Shown here piece after piece: positions 7,326-15,584 of a stretch of 19,154 bases of DNA (within the stretch, counting starts at the first letter, position 1; each line of letters opens with the position of its first letter). This stretch comes from an uncultured Pseudomonadales bacterium (GTDB taxonomy: Bacteria; Pseudomonadota; Gammaproteobacteria; Pseudomonadales; Porticoccaceae): assembly GCA_937998635.1 (NCBI GenBank), contig CALLDA010000189.1, positions 1 to 19,154 of the forward strand. The letters run 5' to 3'. The notes under the pieces are model-generated. The model had not been told where the DNA came from. It saw only the letters and a program-made list of their open reading frames with translations, and ran no database searches. A program made the position numbers and the translations under genes.

Positions 7326-8674
7326 CAGATACGATAGCTTCGATTATTACGCCGCCAGGTCGAGGCGGCGTAGGGATTATCCGTGTCTGTGGTGATAACC
7401 TGGATCAGTTTTTCACACAGCTTCTGGCAACAAAGCCTCCGCCAAGAAAGGCGATATTTATACCCTTTTTAGATTCTGATAGTCGAGAGATAGACCGGGG
7501 TTTGGCGCTATATTTTCCGGCACCTGGATCCTTTACGGGAGAGGAAACCCTGGAGCTCCATGCCCACGGTAGCCCGGTGGTATTGGATCTGTTGTTGCAA
7601 AGGGTTATCAGTTTGGGCGCCCGTCAGGCTCGACCGGGAGAGTTCAGTGAACGGGCCTTTTTGAACGACAAGTTAGATTTAGCTCAGGCTGAAGCAATCG
7701 CTGATCTTATAGATGCGGCGACAGAAGAAGCAGCGCGGGGAGCAGTTCGAACGCTTAAAGGAGATTTCTCTAAACTCATTCAAGATTTATTGGCTTCCCT
7801 GACCCATTTAAGGGTTTATGTTGAAGCGGCCATAGATTTTCCCGAAGAAGAACTTGATTTTCTTAGTGACGGTAAGGTGGAAGCTGATCTGGAAGAGCTT
7901 GTAGCTAAAATAAAAGAGCTTCTTAGTAAAGCAAATCAAGGTATTTTGTTGAGGGAGGGAATGACCGTAGTTATTGCCGGTCGGCCTAATGCCGGTAAAT
8001 CGAGCTTGCTAAATGCCCTTTCCGGTGTTGATAGGGCAATTGTCACTGATACCCCAGGAACTACCCGTGACGTTTTGAAAGAGCAAATAAATATAGATGG
8101 TCTGCCGGTACATATAGTTGATACCGCAGGTCTTAGAGACAGTGATGACCTTGTTGAACAAGCCGGTATTGGGCGAGCCTGGGAGCAAATAGCAGAAGCC
8201 GATAGCGTGCTTTGGGTGGTCGATAGCAGAGTCTTTGGTGAGCATGATGCGGATATTTGGCCAGAATACCGCCAACGTTTTGGTGACCGGGATAATGTGA
8301 CGGTGGTGGTTAATAAAATAGATTTGCTTGATGGTGATTGCAGTATTAGTAAGCAAAGAAAAGATCTCATATCAATCTCTGCATTAACTGGTCACGGTCT
8401 TGACGACTTACGGGCCCACTTAAAAACGATCGCAGGATTTTCTTCGGAAACGAGTGGTATTTATACGGCCCGAAGACGGCATCTCGTTGCCTTAGAAAGC
8501 ACTCAGCATTGTTTAATGGATGCTTTGCAGCATCTAAAAGGAACTAACCCAGGAGGTGAATTAATCGCCGAAGACCTGCACCAGGCACAGGTTTATTTGG
8601 GACAAATTACTGGTGCTGTGACTAGCGATGACTTGTTAGGAGAGATTTTTTCGAGTTTTTGTATCGGCAAGTGA
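7310..8674 (+). CDS. mnmE: tRNA modification GTPase MnmE (TrmE)
   Basis: MnmE is the GTPase and formyl-tetrahydrofolate-binding partner of MnmG in wobble uridine modification. The 454 residues equal the E. coli length. The N-terminal folate-binding domain opens with TPPGRGGVGI. The G domain has G1 GRPNAGKS (224-231), G2 TTRD (251-254), G3 DTAG (271-274) and G4 NKID (335-338). The C-terminus is the signature FCIGK with catalytic C451. The start is GTG at 7310 with AGAGG only 4 nt upstream; no better start exists nearby. It closes the rpmH-led block 61 nt after yidC. Unlike Pseudomonas-type genomes it points toward dnaA and away from mnmG. Confidence 0.97.
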   Translation: MVKNHTDTIASIITPPGRGGVGIIRVCGDNLDQFFTQLLATKPPPRKAIFIPFLDSDSREIDRGLALYFPAPGSFTGEETLELHAHGSPVVLDLLLQRVISLGARQARPGEFSERAFLNDKLDLAQAEAIADLIDAATEEAARGAVRTLKGDFSKLIQDLLASLTHLRVYVEAAIDFPEEELDFLSDGKVEADLEELVAKIKELLSKANQGILLREGMTVVIAGRPNAGKSSLLNALSGVDRAIVTDTPGTTRDVLKEQINIDGLPVHIVDTAGLRDSDDLVEQAGIGRAWEQIAEADSVLWVVDSRVFGEHDADIWPEYRQRFGDRDNVTVVVNKIDLLDGDCSISKQRKDLISISALTGHGLDDLRAHLKTIAGFSSETSGIYTARRRHLVALESTQHCLMDALQHLKGTNPGGELIAEDLHQAQVYLGQITGAVTSDDLLGEIFSSFCIGK

Positions 8675-8792
8675 ATAGTTTTCCATAGCGCTGTAATGGT
8701 TTTATGTTACAACTTGTTCTGAACCCAATTCTTGGGCAATGGGGGTTCCTTGCCGTATCACCACATACTAAGAAGTTATTAACAGCTAACTA

Positions 8793-8831
8793 ACAGGCCT
8801 GGTTGTTTTTTAACCAAAAAAAGATGCCTGT
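8793..8831. repeat. Imperfect nested inverted repeat downstream of mnmE
   Basis: Outer arms ACAGGC (8793-8798) and GCCTGT (8826-8831) enclose inner arms TGGTT (8800-8804) and AACCA (8812-8816). The fold could form a stem after mnmE. No T-run follows on the plus strand, so it is not a standard intrinsic terminator. Confidence 0.3.
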
Positions 8832-8923
8832 CGTGTTGCTGATTTTTCTACCATGCCGTTTTCAACCCATTGAAATATAAAGGTAAATTAATTACTGAGA
8901 AAAACAAAAAACAGTAACATTTA

Positions 8924-8932
8924 TGTGGATAA
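8924..8932 (-). promoter_or_regulatory. Perfect DnaA box (TTATCCACA)
   Basis: The plus strand reads TGTGGATAA, the exact reverse complement of the consensus TTATCCACA. It lies 135 bp before the dnaA start codon, a usual place for a DnaA autoregulatory site, and is the only perfect match I saw in the two large intergenic regions. Confidence 0.7.
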
Positions 8933-9067
8933 GATTGCTGATTACTTTTAAACTGGGTAAAGGAATCAACAAGACCAAAGGGCCATAAAAAGCATAATGC
9001 CCGATAAAAAGCTGGTTAGTTTGTTATCTATATTTATCATCAATAAGAGAGCTATAAGGAGATCATT

Positions 9068-10558
9068 TTGGCTTCAGTGATCTGGCAGCGCTGTTTAGGA
9101 CAGCTGCAAGATGAATTACCCGCGCAACAGTTCAATACATGGATAAGGCCGCTACAGCTTGATTACACTCCCGCCTCGGAAAGTGTTCGCTTGCTTGCGC
9201 CAAACCAGTTTGTGATGGGCTGGGTAGAGGATAAATTTCTTGACCGGATACAGGAGTTATTTGTTCAGTTTGATGACCAGTTACCGACGGTGGAAGTGCT
9301 CATTAACAACACATTAAGGAAGGTCGGTGCAAAGCCTTCTAGTGCATTTCGGGATAACGCAAACTTCTCAGGGCAAGCTCAGCCTTGTCAACGAGCCTTG
9401 AATGGTAACAACGAAGTTAGCGTACAGCTGAAAGAACCCATGCAGGTAAGCGTAGAAAATAGCCCGACTGTGGATTCACCATTAACGCTCAAGCCTGAAG
9501 CCAAACAAAGAAAGCCTGTCATCAGGGTGGACGATGGAGACGATAATCTTAACGAAAAATTTTGTTTTGATAGTTTTATAGAGGGTAAATCGAATCAACT
9601 GGCCCGAGCAGCAGCTCAGCAGGTTGCTGAAAACCCAGGCGGCTCATACAATCCGCTATTTATTTACGGCGGTGTCGGTTTAGGTAAGACGCACCTGATG
9701 CACGCCGTTGGCAATGCTCTACGAGAACGGAAACCCGACGCAAAAATCGTCTACCTACATTCTGAGCGCTTTGTGGCAGATATGGTTAAAGCTTTGCAAT
9801 TAAACGCAATCAACGATTTTAAGCGCTTTTACCGCTCGGTTGATGCCTTATTGATTGACGATATACAGTTTTTTGCTCGTAAAGAACGTAGTCAGGAGGA
9901 GTTTTTTCACACCTTTAATGCCTTGTTGGAGGGCGGGCATCAAATGATCCTGACCTGTGATCGCTACCCGAAAGAAATAGTTGGGGTAGAGGAAAGGCTC
10001 AAGTCGAGGTTTGGCTGGGGCCTAACGGTGGCGGTGGAGCCCCCGGAGTTAGAAACGAGAGTTGCGATTTTAATTAAAAAAGCCCAGCAAGCTAATGTTG
10101 ATTTACCTTACGAGTCAGCCTTTTTTATCGCCCAAAGGGTTAGTTCTAATGTTCGCGAGTTAGAGGGAGCGTTAAAAAGGGTTATAGCTGGTGCTCATTT
10201 TACCGGTCGACCCATAGATATAGAGTTAATCCGTGAATCGCTCAAAGACTTGTTGGCCCTCCAGGACAAGCTGGTTACTATAGATAATATTCAGCGTATT
10301 GCCGCCGACTATTACAAGTTAAAAATGTCGGACATGTTGTCAAAAAGACGCACCCGATCTGTGGCCAGGCCCAGGCAGGTAGCGATGGCTCTAGCTAAAG
10401 AAATGACGGATCATAGCCTTCCGGAAATTGGAGAAGCGTTTGGCGGTCGAGACCATACAACCGTGTTGCATGCTTGCCGTAAAATAAAGGAGCTCCAGGT
10501 AACGAGTAGCGAGATACGCGAAGACATCAAGCTGTTAACTCGAGCATTACGAACATAA
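9068..10558 (+). CDS. dnaA: Chromosomal replication initiator protein DnaA
   Basis: DnaA binds 9-mer boxes at oriC, oligomerises with ATP, melts the unwinding element and loads the DnaB helicase. Of 496 residues, domain I spans about 1-80 (IWQRCLGQLQDELPAQQFNTWIRPLQ) and a variable linker about 85-160. The AAA+ domain has Walker A GGVGLGKTH (201-209) and Walker B LLIDDIQFF (261-269), then LKSRFGWGLTVAVEPPELETR. Domain IV ends with the DNA-binding signature GGRDHTTVLHACRKI. The start is TTG at 9068 with AAGGAG 6 nt upstream; the following residues align with known DnaA N-termini, so this start is well supported. The linker is longer than in E. coli DnaA (467 residues). It leads dnaA-dnaN-recF-gyrB, and a DnaA box upstream suggests autoregulation. 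Confidence 0.98.
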   Translation: MASVIWQRCLGQLQDELPAQQFNTWIRPLQLDYTPASESVRLLAPNQFVMGWVEDKFLDRIQELFVQFDDQLPTVEVLINNTLRKVGAKPSSAFRDNANFSGQAQPCQRALNGNNEVSVQLKEPMQVSVENSPTVDSPLTLKPEAKQRKPVIRVDDGDDNLNEKFCFDSFIEGKSNQLARAAAQQVAENPGGSYNPLFIYGGVGLGKTHLMHAVGNALRERKPDAKIVYLHSERFVADMVKALQLNAINDFKRFYRSVDALLIDDIQFFARKERSQEEFFHTFNALLEGGHQMILTCDRYPKEIVGVEERLKSRFGWGLTVAVEPPELETRVAILIKKAQQANVDLPYESAFFIAQRVSSNVRELEGALKRVIAGAHFTGRPIDIELIRESLKDLLALQDKLVTIDNIQRIAADYYKLKMSDMLSKRRTRSVARPRQVAMALAKEMTDHSLPEIGEAFGGRDHTTVLHACRKIKELQVTSSEIREDIKLLTRALRT

Positions 10559-10606
10559 AAGTAAGTATTCACTAGCAGTTATAACCAGTGAGATAAGAGA
10601 TTTTAT

Positions 10607-11710
10607 ATGAAGTTTACGGTTATCAAAGAAGCAATTTTAAAACAATTACAGTTGGTGGTTGGTGTTGTAGAGCGCCGCCAGACACTGCCGATTTTGTCAA
10701 ATGTGCTGGTTAAGTTGGAGGCTAATCACCTAGCTATTACAGGGACGGATCTCGAGGTTGAGGTGCTTAGCCATAGTAATTTAGAGGGTGTCGATTATAG
10801 GGCAGGCGAGACAACGATTCCGGCAAGGAAATTCCTTGATATTTGCCGTTCTTTGCCAGACAAAGCGGTCATAAATGTAGAGTGTGAAAATAACAGGGCT
10901 GTTATCTCCAGCGGTCGTAGCAAATTTACTTTGTCGACAATGCCAAGTACTGAATTTCCAAACGTAGATCAGGGGCCGGGTGAATTAACGTTCGATTGTA
11001 CGGCTGACCAGATCAAGCTGTTGATTGATAGAACATCCTTTGCCATGGCCAACCAGGATGTTAGATATTATTTAAATGGCATGCTTTGGGAGGTTACGAG
11101 CGGTCAATTGCGAGCGGTTGCTACAGATGGCCACCGACTGGCGATGACGACATTACAGCTGGCTATTGCTTGTGATAATAAGGTCCAGGCCATATTGCCG
11201 AGAAAAGGCGTTGTGGAATTATCACGTCTGTTGGCGGAGGAAGGTGGTGTTGAAGTGATGGTTGGTGATAATCACATAAGGATAAAAGGGGCAGATTTCG
11301 TTTTCACGTCTAAGTTGGTCGATGGGGCTTACCCGGATTATGATCGAGTCTTACCAAAAGACGGTACGCTGTGTATTACCGGTGAGATAGATGTCCTGCG
11401 TCAGGCTTTTAGCCGCACAGCAATTTTGTCTAATGAAAAGTATCGTGGTGTTCGGCTGGCGTTTTCTGAAAACCTGCTCATGATGTCTGCAACCAACCCA
11501 GAGCAGGAAGAAGCGGAAGAGGAGGTTGAAGTTAATTACACGGGGGAACCGTTTGAAATCGGTTTCAACGTTAATTACATTCTGGATGTACTAAACAATT
11601 TGGACGGGGATACCGTTTCCTTCACGCTGTCCGGAGCCAACAGTAGCGCCTTGCTTGAAGGTGCGGCGGATAAAGATTCGGTTTATGTCATCATGCCGAT
11701 GCGTCTTTAA
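10607..11710 (+). CDS. dnaN: DNA polymerase III sliding clamp (beta subunit)
   Basis: DnaN forms the dimeric ring that tethers DNA polymerase III and other repair and replication factors to DNA. The 367-residue length matches E. coli (366). Family features include the start MKFTVIKEAILKQLQLV, the segment RRQTLPILSNVLV, the block RAVATDGHRLAM near the middle and the C-terminus YVIMPMRL, which forms part of the partner-binding pocket. The ATG at 10607 follows a purine-rich AAGAG. Only 48 bases separate it from dnaA, so the two are likely co-transcribed; that spacer shows no DnaA boxes. Confidence 0.98.
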   Translation: MKFTVIKEAILKQLQLVVGVVERRQTLPILSNVLVKLEANHLAITGTDLEVEVLSHSNLEGVDYRAGETTIPARKFLDICRSLPDKAVINVECENNRAVISSGRSKFTLSTMPSTEFPNVDQGPGELTFDCTADQIKLLIDRTSFAMANQDVRYYLNGMLWEVTSGQLRAVATDGHRLAMTTLQLAIACDNKVQAILPRKGVVELSRLLAEEGGVEVMVGDNHIRIKGADFVFTSKLVDGAYPDYDRVLPKDGTLCITGEIDVLRQAFSRTAILSNEKYRGVRLAFSENLLMMSATNPEQEEAEEEVEVNYTGEPFEIGFNVNYILDVLNNLDGDTVSFTLSGANSSALLEGAADKDSVYVIMPMRL

Positions 11711-11765
11711 GGGCAAGGAATAGCATTATCCGGCGATGCAGAGTATTTAAGGCCCGGGTACCGAG

Positions 11766-12884
11766 ATGTATGTAACTAGACTGGACGTGCAAGGCGTTCG
11801 GAACATACATAAGAGTTTGCTTTACCCTAAAGCCAGAATAAATATTATATATGGTGAAAATGGAAGCGGTAAAACCAGCCTCCTTGAAGCGATATATTTG
11901 CTCGGGCGGGGGCGATCGTTTAGAACTACCAACCTTAAAGCAGTGATTAATAGAGCGTCAGACGCCTGCACCATATTTGCACTGTTAGGCAATGGAGGCA
12001 CGGACGACATTTCCGGTGTACCGATTGGTGTAAGCCGGACTTCAGGTGGAGGTTTTCACTTCAAGGTTGCCGGGCGACAGGTTTACACCTCATCCCAGCT
12101 CGCAGAAACCCTACCTATTGTGTTGATGAACAGTGACAGCTTGGCTTTGGTTGAAGGAGGGCCAGGCCATCGCCGAAGGTTTATTGATTGGGGCGTGTTT
12201 CACGTGGAACATTCGTTTCGGGAAACGTGGCGGAAATACCAGCGCTGCCATAAACAGCGGAATAAATTACTCCGCCATGATAAAATATCGATGGCTGAAT
12301 TAGATGTGTGGGATCGTGAATTCATTAGTTTATCGACTCAAGTTGCTGAATGTCGCCAGCAATATTTTGATAAGGTCTTGCCAGAATTCCATAGTATTTT
12401 TAAGTCCTTAAATGGCAGCCTGGACCTGGATCTCCGCTTGTTCCGAGGGTGGGCGGAAGATAGCTCCTTATCTAAGGAACTAAAAAAAAGCTATCAGCGC
12501 GACCGCGTTAGTAAAACCACAAACAGTGGTGCCCATCGGGCAGATTTAAAACTTAAATATGAAGGCAGACCAGCCAGCGAAGTCCTGTCTCGCGGCCAGA
12601 CAAAAGCAGTTGTGCTGGCAATGCTGATTGCCCAGGGTCGCGTGTTGCATCGAGTAAGAAATAAGGATTGCGTTTATTTACTGGATGATCTGGCCGCTGA
12701 GCTTGATAGAGCACATTTGTCGCGAGGCATGGAGTTGTTGCTGGAGCAGAAAGCACAGATTTTTATAACCGGCACCAGTAAAGACGCTTTACAAGCATTG
12801 GTACCAAAATCTTTGGCACGCGGTATTGGCTTGTTTCACGTGAAACAAGGTGTAGTCGATCAGGAAGAGCCTGATTTGATTTAA
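11766..12884 (+). CDS. recF: DNA replication and repair protein RecF
   Basis: RecF is an SMC/ABC-like ATPase that, with RecO and RecR, helps load RecA at single-strand gaps and protects stalled forks. The 372-residue protein has Walker A GENGSGKT (30-37), the ABC signature LSRGQTK (274-280) and Walker B LLDDLAAELD (305-314). The ATG at 11766 precedes the typical RLDVQGVRNI start. The gene is unusual in holding two parS sites in the same reading phase, which encode VFHVEH (144-149) and LFHVKQ (356-361). The first falls in the central arm region and the second near the variable C-terminus. gyrB begins 11 nt after the stop. Confidence 0.97.
   Translation: MYVTRLDVQGVRNIHKSLLYPKARINIIYGENGSGKTSLLEAIYLLGRGRSFRTTNLKAVINRASDACTIFALLGNGGTDDISGVPIGVSRTSGGGFHFKVAGRQVYTSSQLAETLPIVLMNSDSLALVEGGPGHRRRFIDWGVFHVEHSFRETWRKYQRCHKQRNKLLRHDKISMAELDVWDREFISLSTQVAECRQQYFDKVLPEFHSIFKSLNGSLDLDLRLFRGWAEDSSLSKELKKSYQRDRVSKTTNSGAHRADLKLKYEGRPASEVLSRGQTKAVVLAMLIAQGRVLHRVRNKDCVYLLDDLAAELDRAHLSRGMELLLEQKAQIFITGTSKDALQALVPKSLARGIGLFHVKQGVVDQEEPDLI
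12196..12211. other. parS site 1, inside recF
   Basis: TGTTTCACGTGGAACA matches the bacterial parS pattern TGTTNCACGTGNAACA in all fixed positions; its central CACGTG is a perfect palindrome. ParB proteins of this family bind such sites close to oriC. It lies about 7.4 kb from the mnmG-rpmH gap and 3.1 kb from the dnaA start. Confidence 0.92.
12832..12847. other. parS site 2, near the 3' end of recF
   Basis: TGTTTCACGTGAAACA is a perfect 16-bp palindrome and the consensus parS of many bacteria. The symmetry extends to 20 bp (12830-12849). It is 621 bp after site 1, so ParB clamps loaded at both could spread over recF and into gyrB. Confidence 0.95.
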
Positions 12885-12895
12885 AGGAAAAATGT

Positions 12896-15310
12896 ATGAG
12901 CGATGAAAATAGCTATGATTCTTCTGATATCAAGGTGCTCAAAGGGCTTGATGCTGTTCGGAAGAGACCGGGTATGTACATTGGTGATACCGATGATGGT
13001 ACCGGTTTACACCATATGGTCTTTGAACTGGTTGATAACGCCGTCGATGAAGCTCTAGCCGGTTATTGTAGTGAAATTAATGTAGTAATTCATCCCGACG
13101 AGTCGGTTTCTGTGTCGGACAATGGCCGAGGTGTACCGACAGATATACATGAAGAGGGGGTTTCAGCAGCAGAAGTTATTATGACCGTCCTCCACGCTGG
13201 CGGTAAATTTGATGAAAATAGCTACAAAGTCTCCGGTGGCTTACACGGAGTTGGTGTATCCGTTGTTAATGCACTGTCGGCTAAGCTAATTTTGACCATC
13301 CGGCGTGGCCAGCAGGTGCACGAGCAAACTTATGCGTATGGGGTGCCTATGGCACCTTTGTCCGTTGTCGGATCTACGGATACTACGGGCACAGAAGTGC
13401 ACTTTTGGCCGTCAGAAGATACTTTCGCTGACATAAATTTTCACTTCGATATTCTCGCCAAGCGGCTTAGAGAGCTTTCTTTTCTAAATTCAGGTGTGCG
13501 TATTGTTTTAACCGATAAACGTAGTGGTAAAGAAGATGTTTATCAGTACCAGGGCGGACTTAAGGCTTTTGTCGAGTACCTGAATGATAAGAAAAACCCC
13601 GTTAATTCGGTTATCCATTTTAAAAATACTCATGGGGATGGTGTAGTTGTAGAGGCAGCGCTGCAGTGGAACGATAGCTTTCAGGAAAATATTTTTTGCT
13701 ATACGAATAATATACCGCAGCGAGACGGTGGTACCCACCTTGCGGGGTTCCGCTCTGCTCTGACTCGGTCTTTAAATACCTATATAGAAAAAGAAGGTAT
13801 AGCGGCCAAAGCAAAGATCAATACAACAGGAGATGATGCGCGAGAAGGTTTGACCGCGATTATTTCGGTGAAGGTTCCAGACCCAAAGTTTTCATCTCAA
13901 ACGAAAGATAAGCTAGTAAGTTCTGAGGTTAAAACCGCTGTAGAGCAGGAAGTTGGTAAGCAGGTCTCTGATTTCCTGTTAGAAAACCCACAAGAAGCCA
14001 AAAGTATCATCGGTAAAATGCTTGACGCGGCCAGGGCAAGAGAGGCTGCTCGTAAAGCTCGGGAAATGACTCGCCGCAAAGGAGCTTTGGATATTGCCGG
14101 TTTGCCAGGAAAGTTGGCAGATTGCCAGGAAAAAGATCCTGCGCTGTCTGAGCTGTTTCTAGTGGAGGGTGATTCTGCTGGAGGCTCAGCTAAGCAGGGG
14201 AGGGATCGACGTATTCAGGCTATTTTGCCGCTTAAAGGTAAAATACTGAATGTTGAAAAGGCGCGTTTTGACAAAATGTTATCCAGCGCAGAAGTGGGTA
14301 CATTGATTACGGCTCTGGGGTGTGGAATAGGTGCTCAGGAGTTTAATGTCGAAAAGCTACGCTATCATACGGTCATCATCATGACGGATGCGGATGTCGA
14401 TGGCTCACATATAAGAACCTTATTACTAACGTTTTTTTTCAGGCAAATGAGAGAGTTAGTGGATCGAGGCCATATATACATTGCACAGCCACCACTCTAT
14501 AAAATTAGTAAAGGTAAGCAGGAGCAATACCTCAAAGATGATGACGCGTTAACGGCGTTTTTGACTCAGGCTGCTTTGGAAAGTGCGAGCTTATATGTAA
14601 ATACTGAGGCACCGGGCATAGAGGGAGAGCCATTGGAGTCTTTAATCGTTGAATATCGGACGGTTATAGCAATTATTGACAGAATGGCGCGGTCTTATCC
14701 GGGGAGCGCTCTACTGCAAATGCTTTATTTGCCCAGGCTAAGGCTGGAAGATTTGCGGGATTCTAGTGTCGTTGAACAATGGTGTGATAGTTTAAATGAG
14801 CGCTTGAGTGATGAGAAAAAGTCTACTAGCCAAAGCGTGGTTAGACTAGTAAGAGATGATGAGAGGGGTAACTATCTGCCGGAAATCGATCGCGTTGTTC
14901 ATGGCGTACCCTCTGTGTTTCGCTTTACTCATGAATTTTTTGCTTCTAATGAATATTCGGCTATCACCAAGCTCGGTGCTCGCTTAGTTGACTTGTTGGA
15001 ACCTGGCGCATATGTAAAACGAGGCGAGAAAACCTCGAAAATTGAGAATATTCAGGATGCTATAGATTGGCTTATGACGGAGTCTCGCCGAGGTTATTAT
15101 ATCCAGCGTTATAAGGGTCTTGGCGAGATGAATCCAGATCAGCTTTGGGACACTACGATAAACCCTGAAACGCGCCGCTTACTACGGGTTACGGTTGAAG
15201 ATGCTATCGCGGCTGATCAGATGTTTAATACCTTGATGGGAGACCATGTCGAGCCGCGACGAGAATTCATAGAAGAAAATGCTTTGGCCGTTGTGAATTT
15301 GGACGTTTAG
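12896..15310 (+). CDS. gyrB: DNA gyrase subunit B
   Basis: GyrB is the ATPase subunit of type II topoisomerase gyrase, which adds negative supercoils with GyrA. At 804 residues it equals E. coli GyrB, including the extra gram-negative insert in the TOPRIM region. The GHKL ATPase has ELVDNAVDEA (44-53), DNGRG (75-79) and GGLHGVGVSVVNA (114-126). The TOPRIM metal site has E424 (VEGDSAGG) and D498, D500 and D502 (DADVDG), the same numbering as E. coli. QRYKGLGEMN lies near the C-terminus. The ATG at 12896 follows AAAGGA. It closes the dnaA-dnaN-recF-gyrB run and converges with the minus-strand group downstream. Confidence 0.99.
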   Translation: MSDENSYDSSDIKVLKGLDAVRKRPGMYIGDTDDGTGLHHMVFELVDNAVDEALAGYCSEINVVIHPDESVSVSDNGRGVPTDIHEEGVSAAEVIMTVLHAGGKFDENSYKVSGGLHGVGVSVVNALSAKLILTIRRGQQVHEQTYAYGVPMAPLSVVGSTDTTGTEVHFWPSEDTFADINFHFDILAKRLRELSFLNSGVRIVLTDKRSGKEDVYQYQGGLKAFVEYLNDKKNPVNSVIHFKNTHGDGVVVEAALQWNDSFQENIFCYTNNIPQRDGGTHLAGFRSALTRSLNTYIEKEGIAAKAKINTTGDDAREGLTAIISVKVPDPKFSSQTKDKLVSSEVKTAVEQEVGKQVSDFLLENPQEAKSIIGKMLDAARAREAARKAREMTRRKGALDIAGLPGKLADCQEKDPALSELFLVEGDSAGGSAKQGRDRRIQAILPLKGKILNVEKARFDKMLSSAEVGTLITALGCGIGAQEFNVEKLRYHTVIIMTDADVDGSHIRTLLLTFFFRQMRELVDRGHIYIAQPPLYKISKGKQEQYLKDDDALTAFLTQAALESASLYVNTEAPGIEGEPLESLIVEYRTVIAIIDRMARSYPGSALLQMLYLPRLRLEDLRDSSVVEQWCDSLNERLSDEKKSTSQSVVRLVRDDERGNYLPEIDRVVHGVPSVFRFTHEFFASNEYSAITKLGARLVDLLEPGAYVKRGEKTSKIENIQDAIDWLMTESRRGYYIQRYKGLGEMNPDQLWDTTINPETRRLLRVTVEDAIAADQMFNTLMGDHVEPRREFIEENALAVVNLDV

Positions 15311-15313
15311 AGC

Positions 15314-15330
15314 AAGTAAGCACTTACTTT
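15314..15330. terminator. Possible terminator hairpin at the gyrB convergent junction
   Basis: AAGTAAG (15314-15320) and CTTACTT (15323-15329) form a near-perfect inverted repeat just after the gyrB stop codon; a workable stem would be AAGTAA/TTACTT with a 4-base loop. The T-run after it is short and the stem is AT-rich, so support is weak. It overlaps the stop codon of the convergent small gene. Confidence 0.3.
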
Positions 15331-15499
15331 ACTCGCCTTCGTGTTTATCCCAAATGTCGCCATCTTCGCGTCTACGGCCGCGGTTTTTTCTGCGGTTTTC
15401 AACATCCATCTCAAAGCGGATCTCTTCACGCCGATCAATCTCTGAGCGGCGTTGTTCCTTGCGTTGATCTGGGCCCTTGTAGTCGTCTTTATCCGTCAT
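15329..15499 (-). CDS. Small, highly charged hypothetical protein (56 aa)
   Basis: I do not recognise a named family. The 56-residue product is nearly all hydrophilic: it begins MTDKDDYKGPDQRKEQRR, carries DRREEIRFEMD in the middle and NRRKNRGRRR later, and ends acidic (DKHEGE). The spaced RR pairs give a repeat-like pattern DRR/RR. No membrane segment, cysteine or catalytic motif is seen; it is probably disordered or nucleic-acid binding, which is inference. The ATG at 15497-15499 is chosen because AAGGAGG (15510-15516) stands 10 nt upstream, the best ribosome binding site in the window, which argues that the gene is real. An ATG at 15535 would place that site inside the gene. It is the last gene of the minus-strand group. 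Confidence 0.7.
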   Translation of the reverse strand: MTDKDDYKGPDQRKEQRRSEIDRREEIRFEMDVENRRKNRGRRREDGDIWDKHEGE

Positions 15500-15584
15500 T
15501 TCTTTTGGTCCTCCTTTTTTGGACGTCTGTTGCAAAATAAGGCTCTGGGATAGTCTAGCAGAGATCGCTCTGGTGGGTCAGGTT

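Larger units (their letters stand above)
8675..9067 (+). other. Non-coding region upstream of dnaA (dnaA control; alternative oriC site)
   Basis: These 393 bases lack a convincing gene. They hold one perfect DnaA box at 8924-8932, small inverted repeats (for example CCCAA/TTGGG at 8724-8736) and A-rich runs around 8812-8822 and 8898-8912. It ends with the dnaA ribosome binding site AAGGAG (9056-9061). I could not identify a convincing -35/-10 pair. A single box suggests dnaA autoregulation; it may also mark part of the origin. Confidence 0.5.

Noticed and set aside
8724..8748. CCCAA/TTGGG and GAACCC/GGGTTC pairings after mnmE as an intrinsic terminator
   Set aside because: No T-run follows either stem, and the two foldings exclude each other.
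12214..12227. CGTTTC-GG-GAAACG palindrome next to parS site 1
   Set aside because: It resembles a parS arm pair but lacks the CACGTG core and spacing, and its 2-base loop would not form a stable hairpin.
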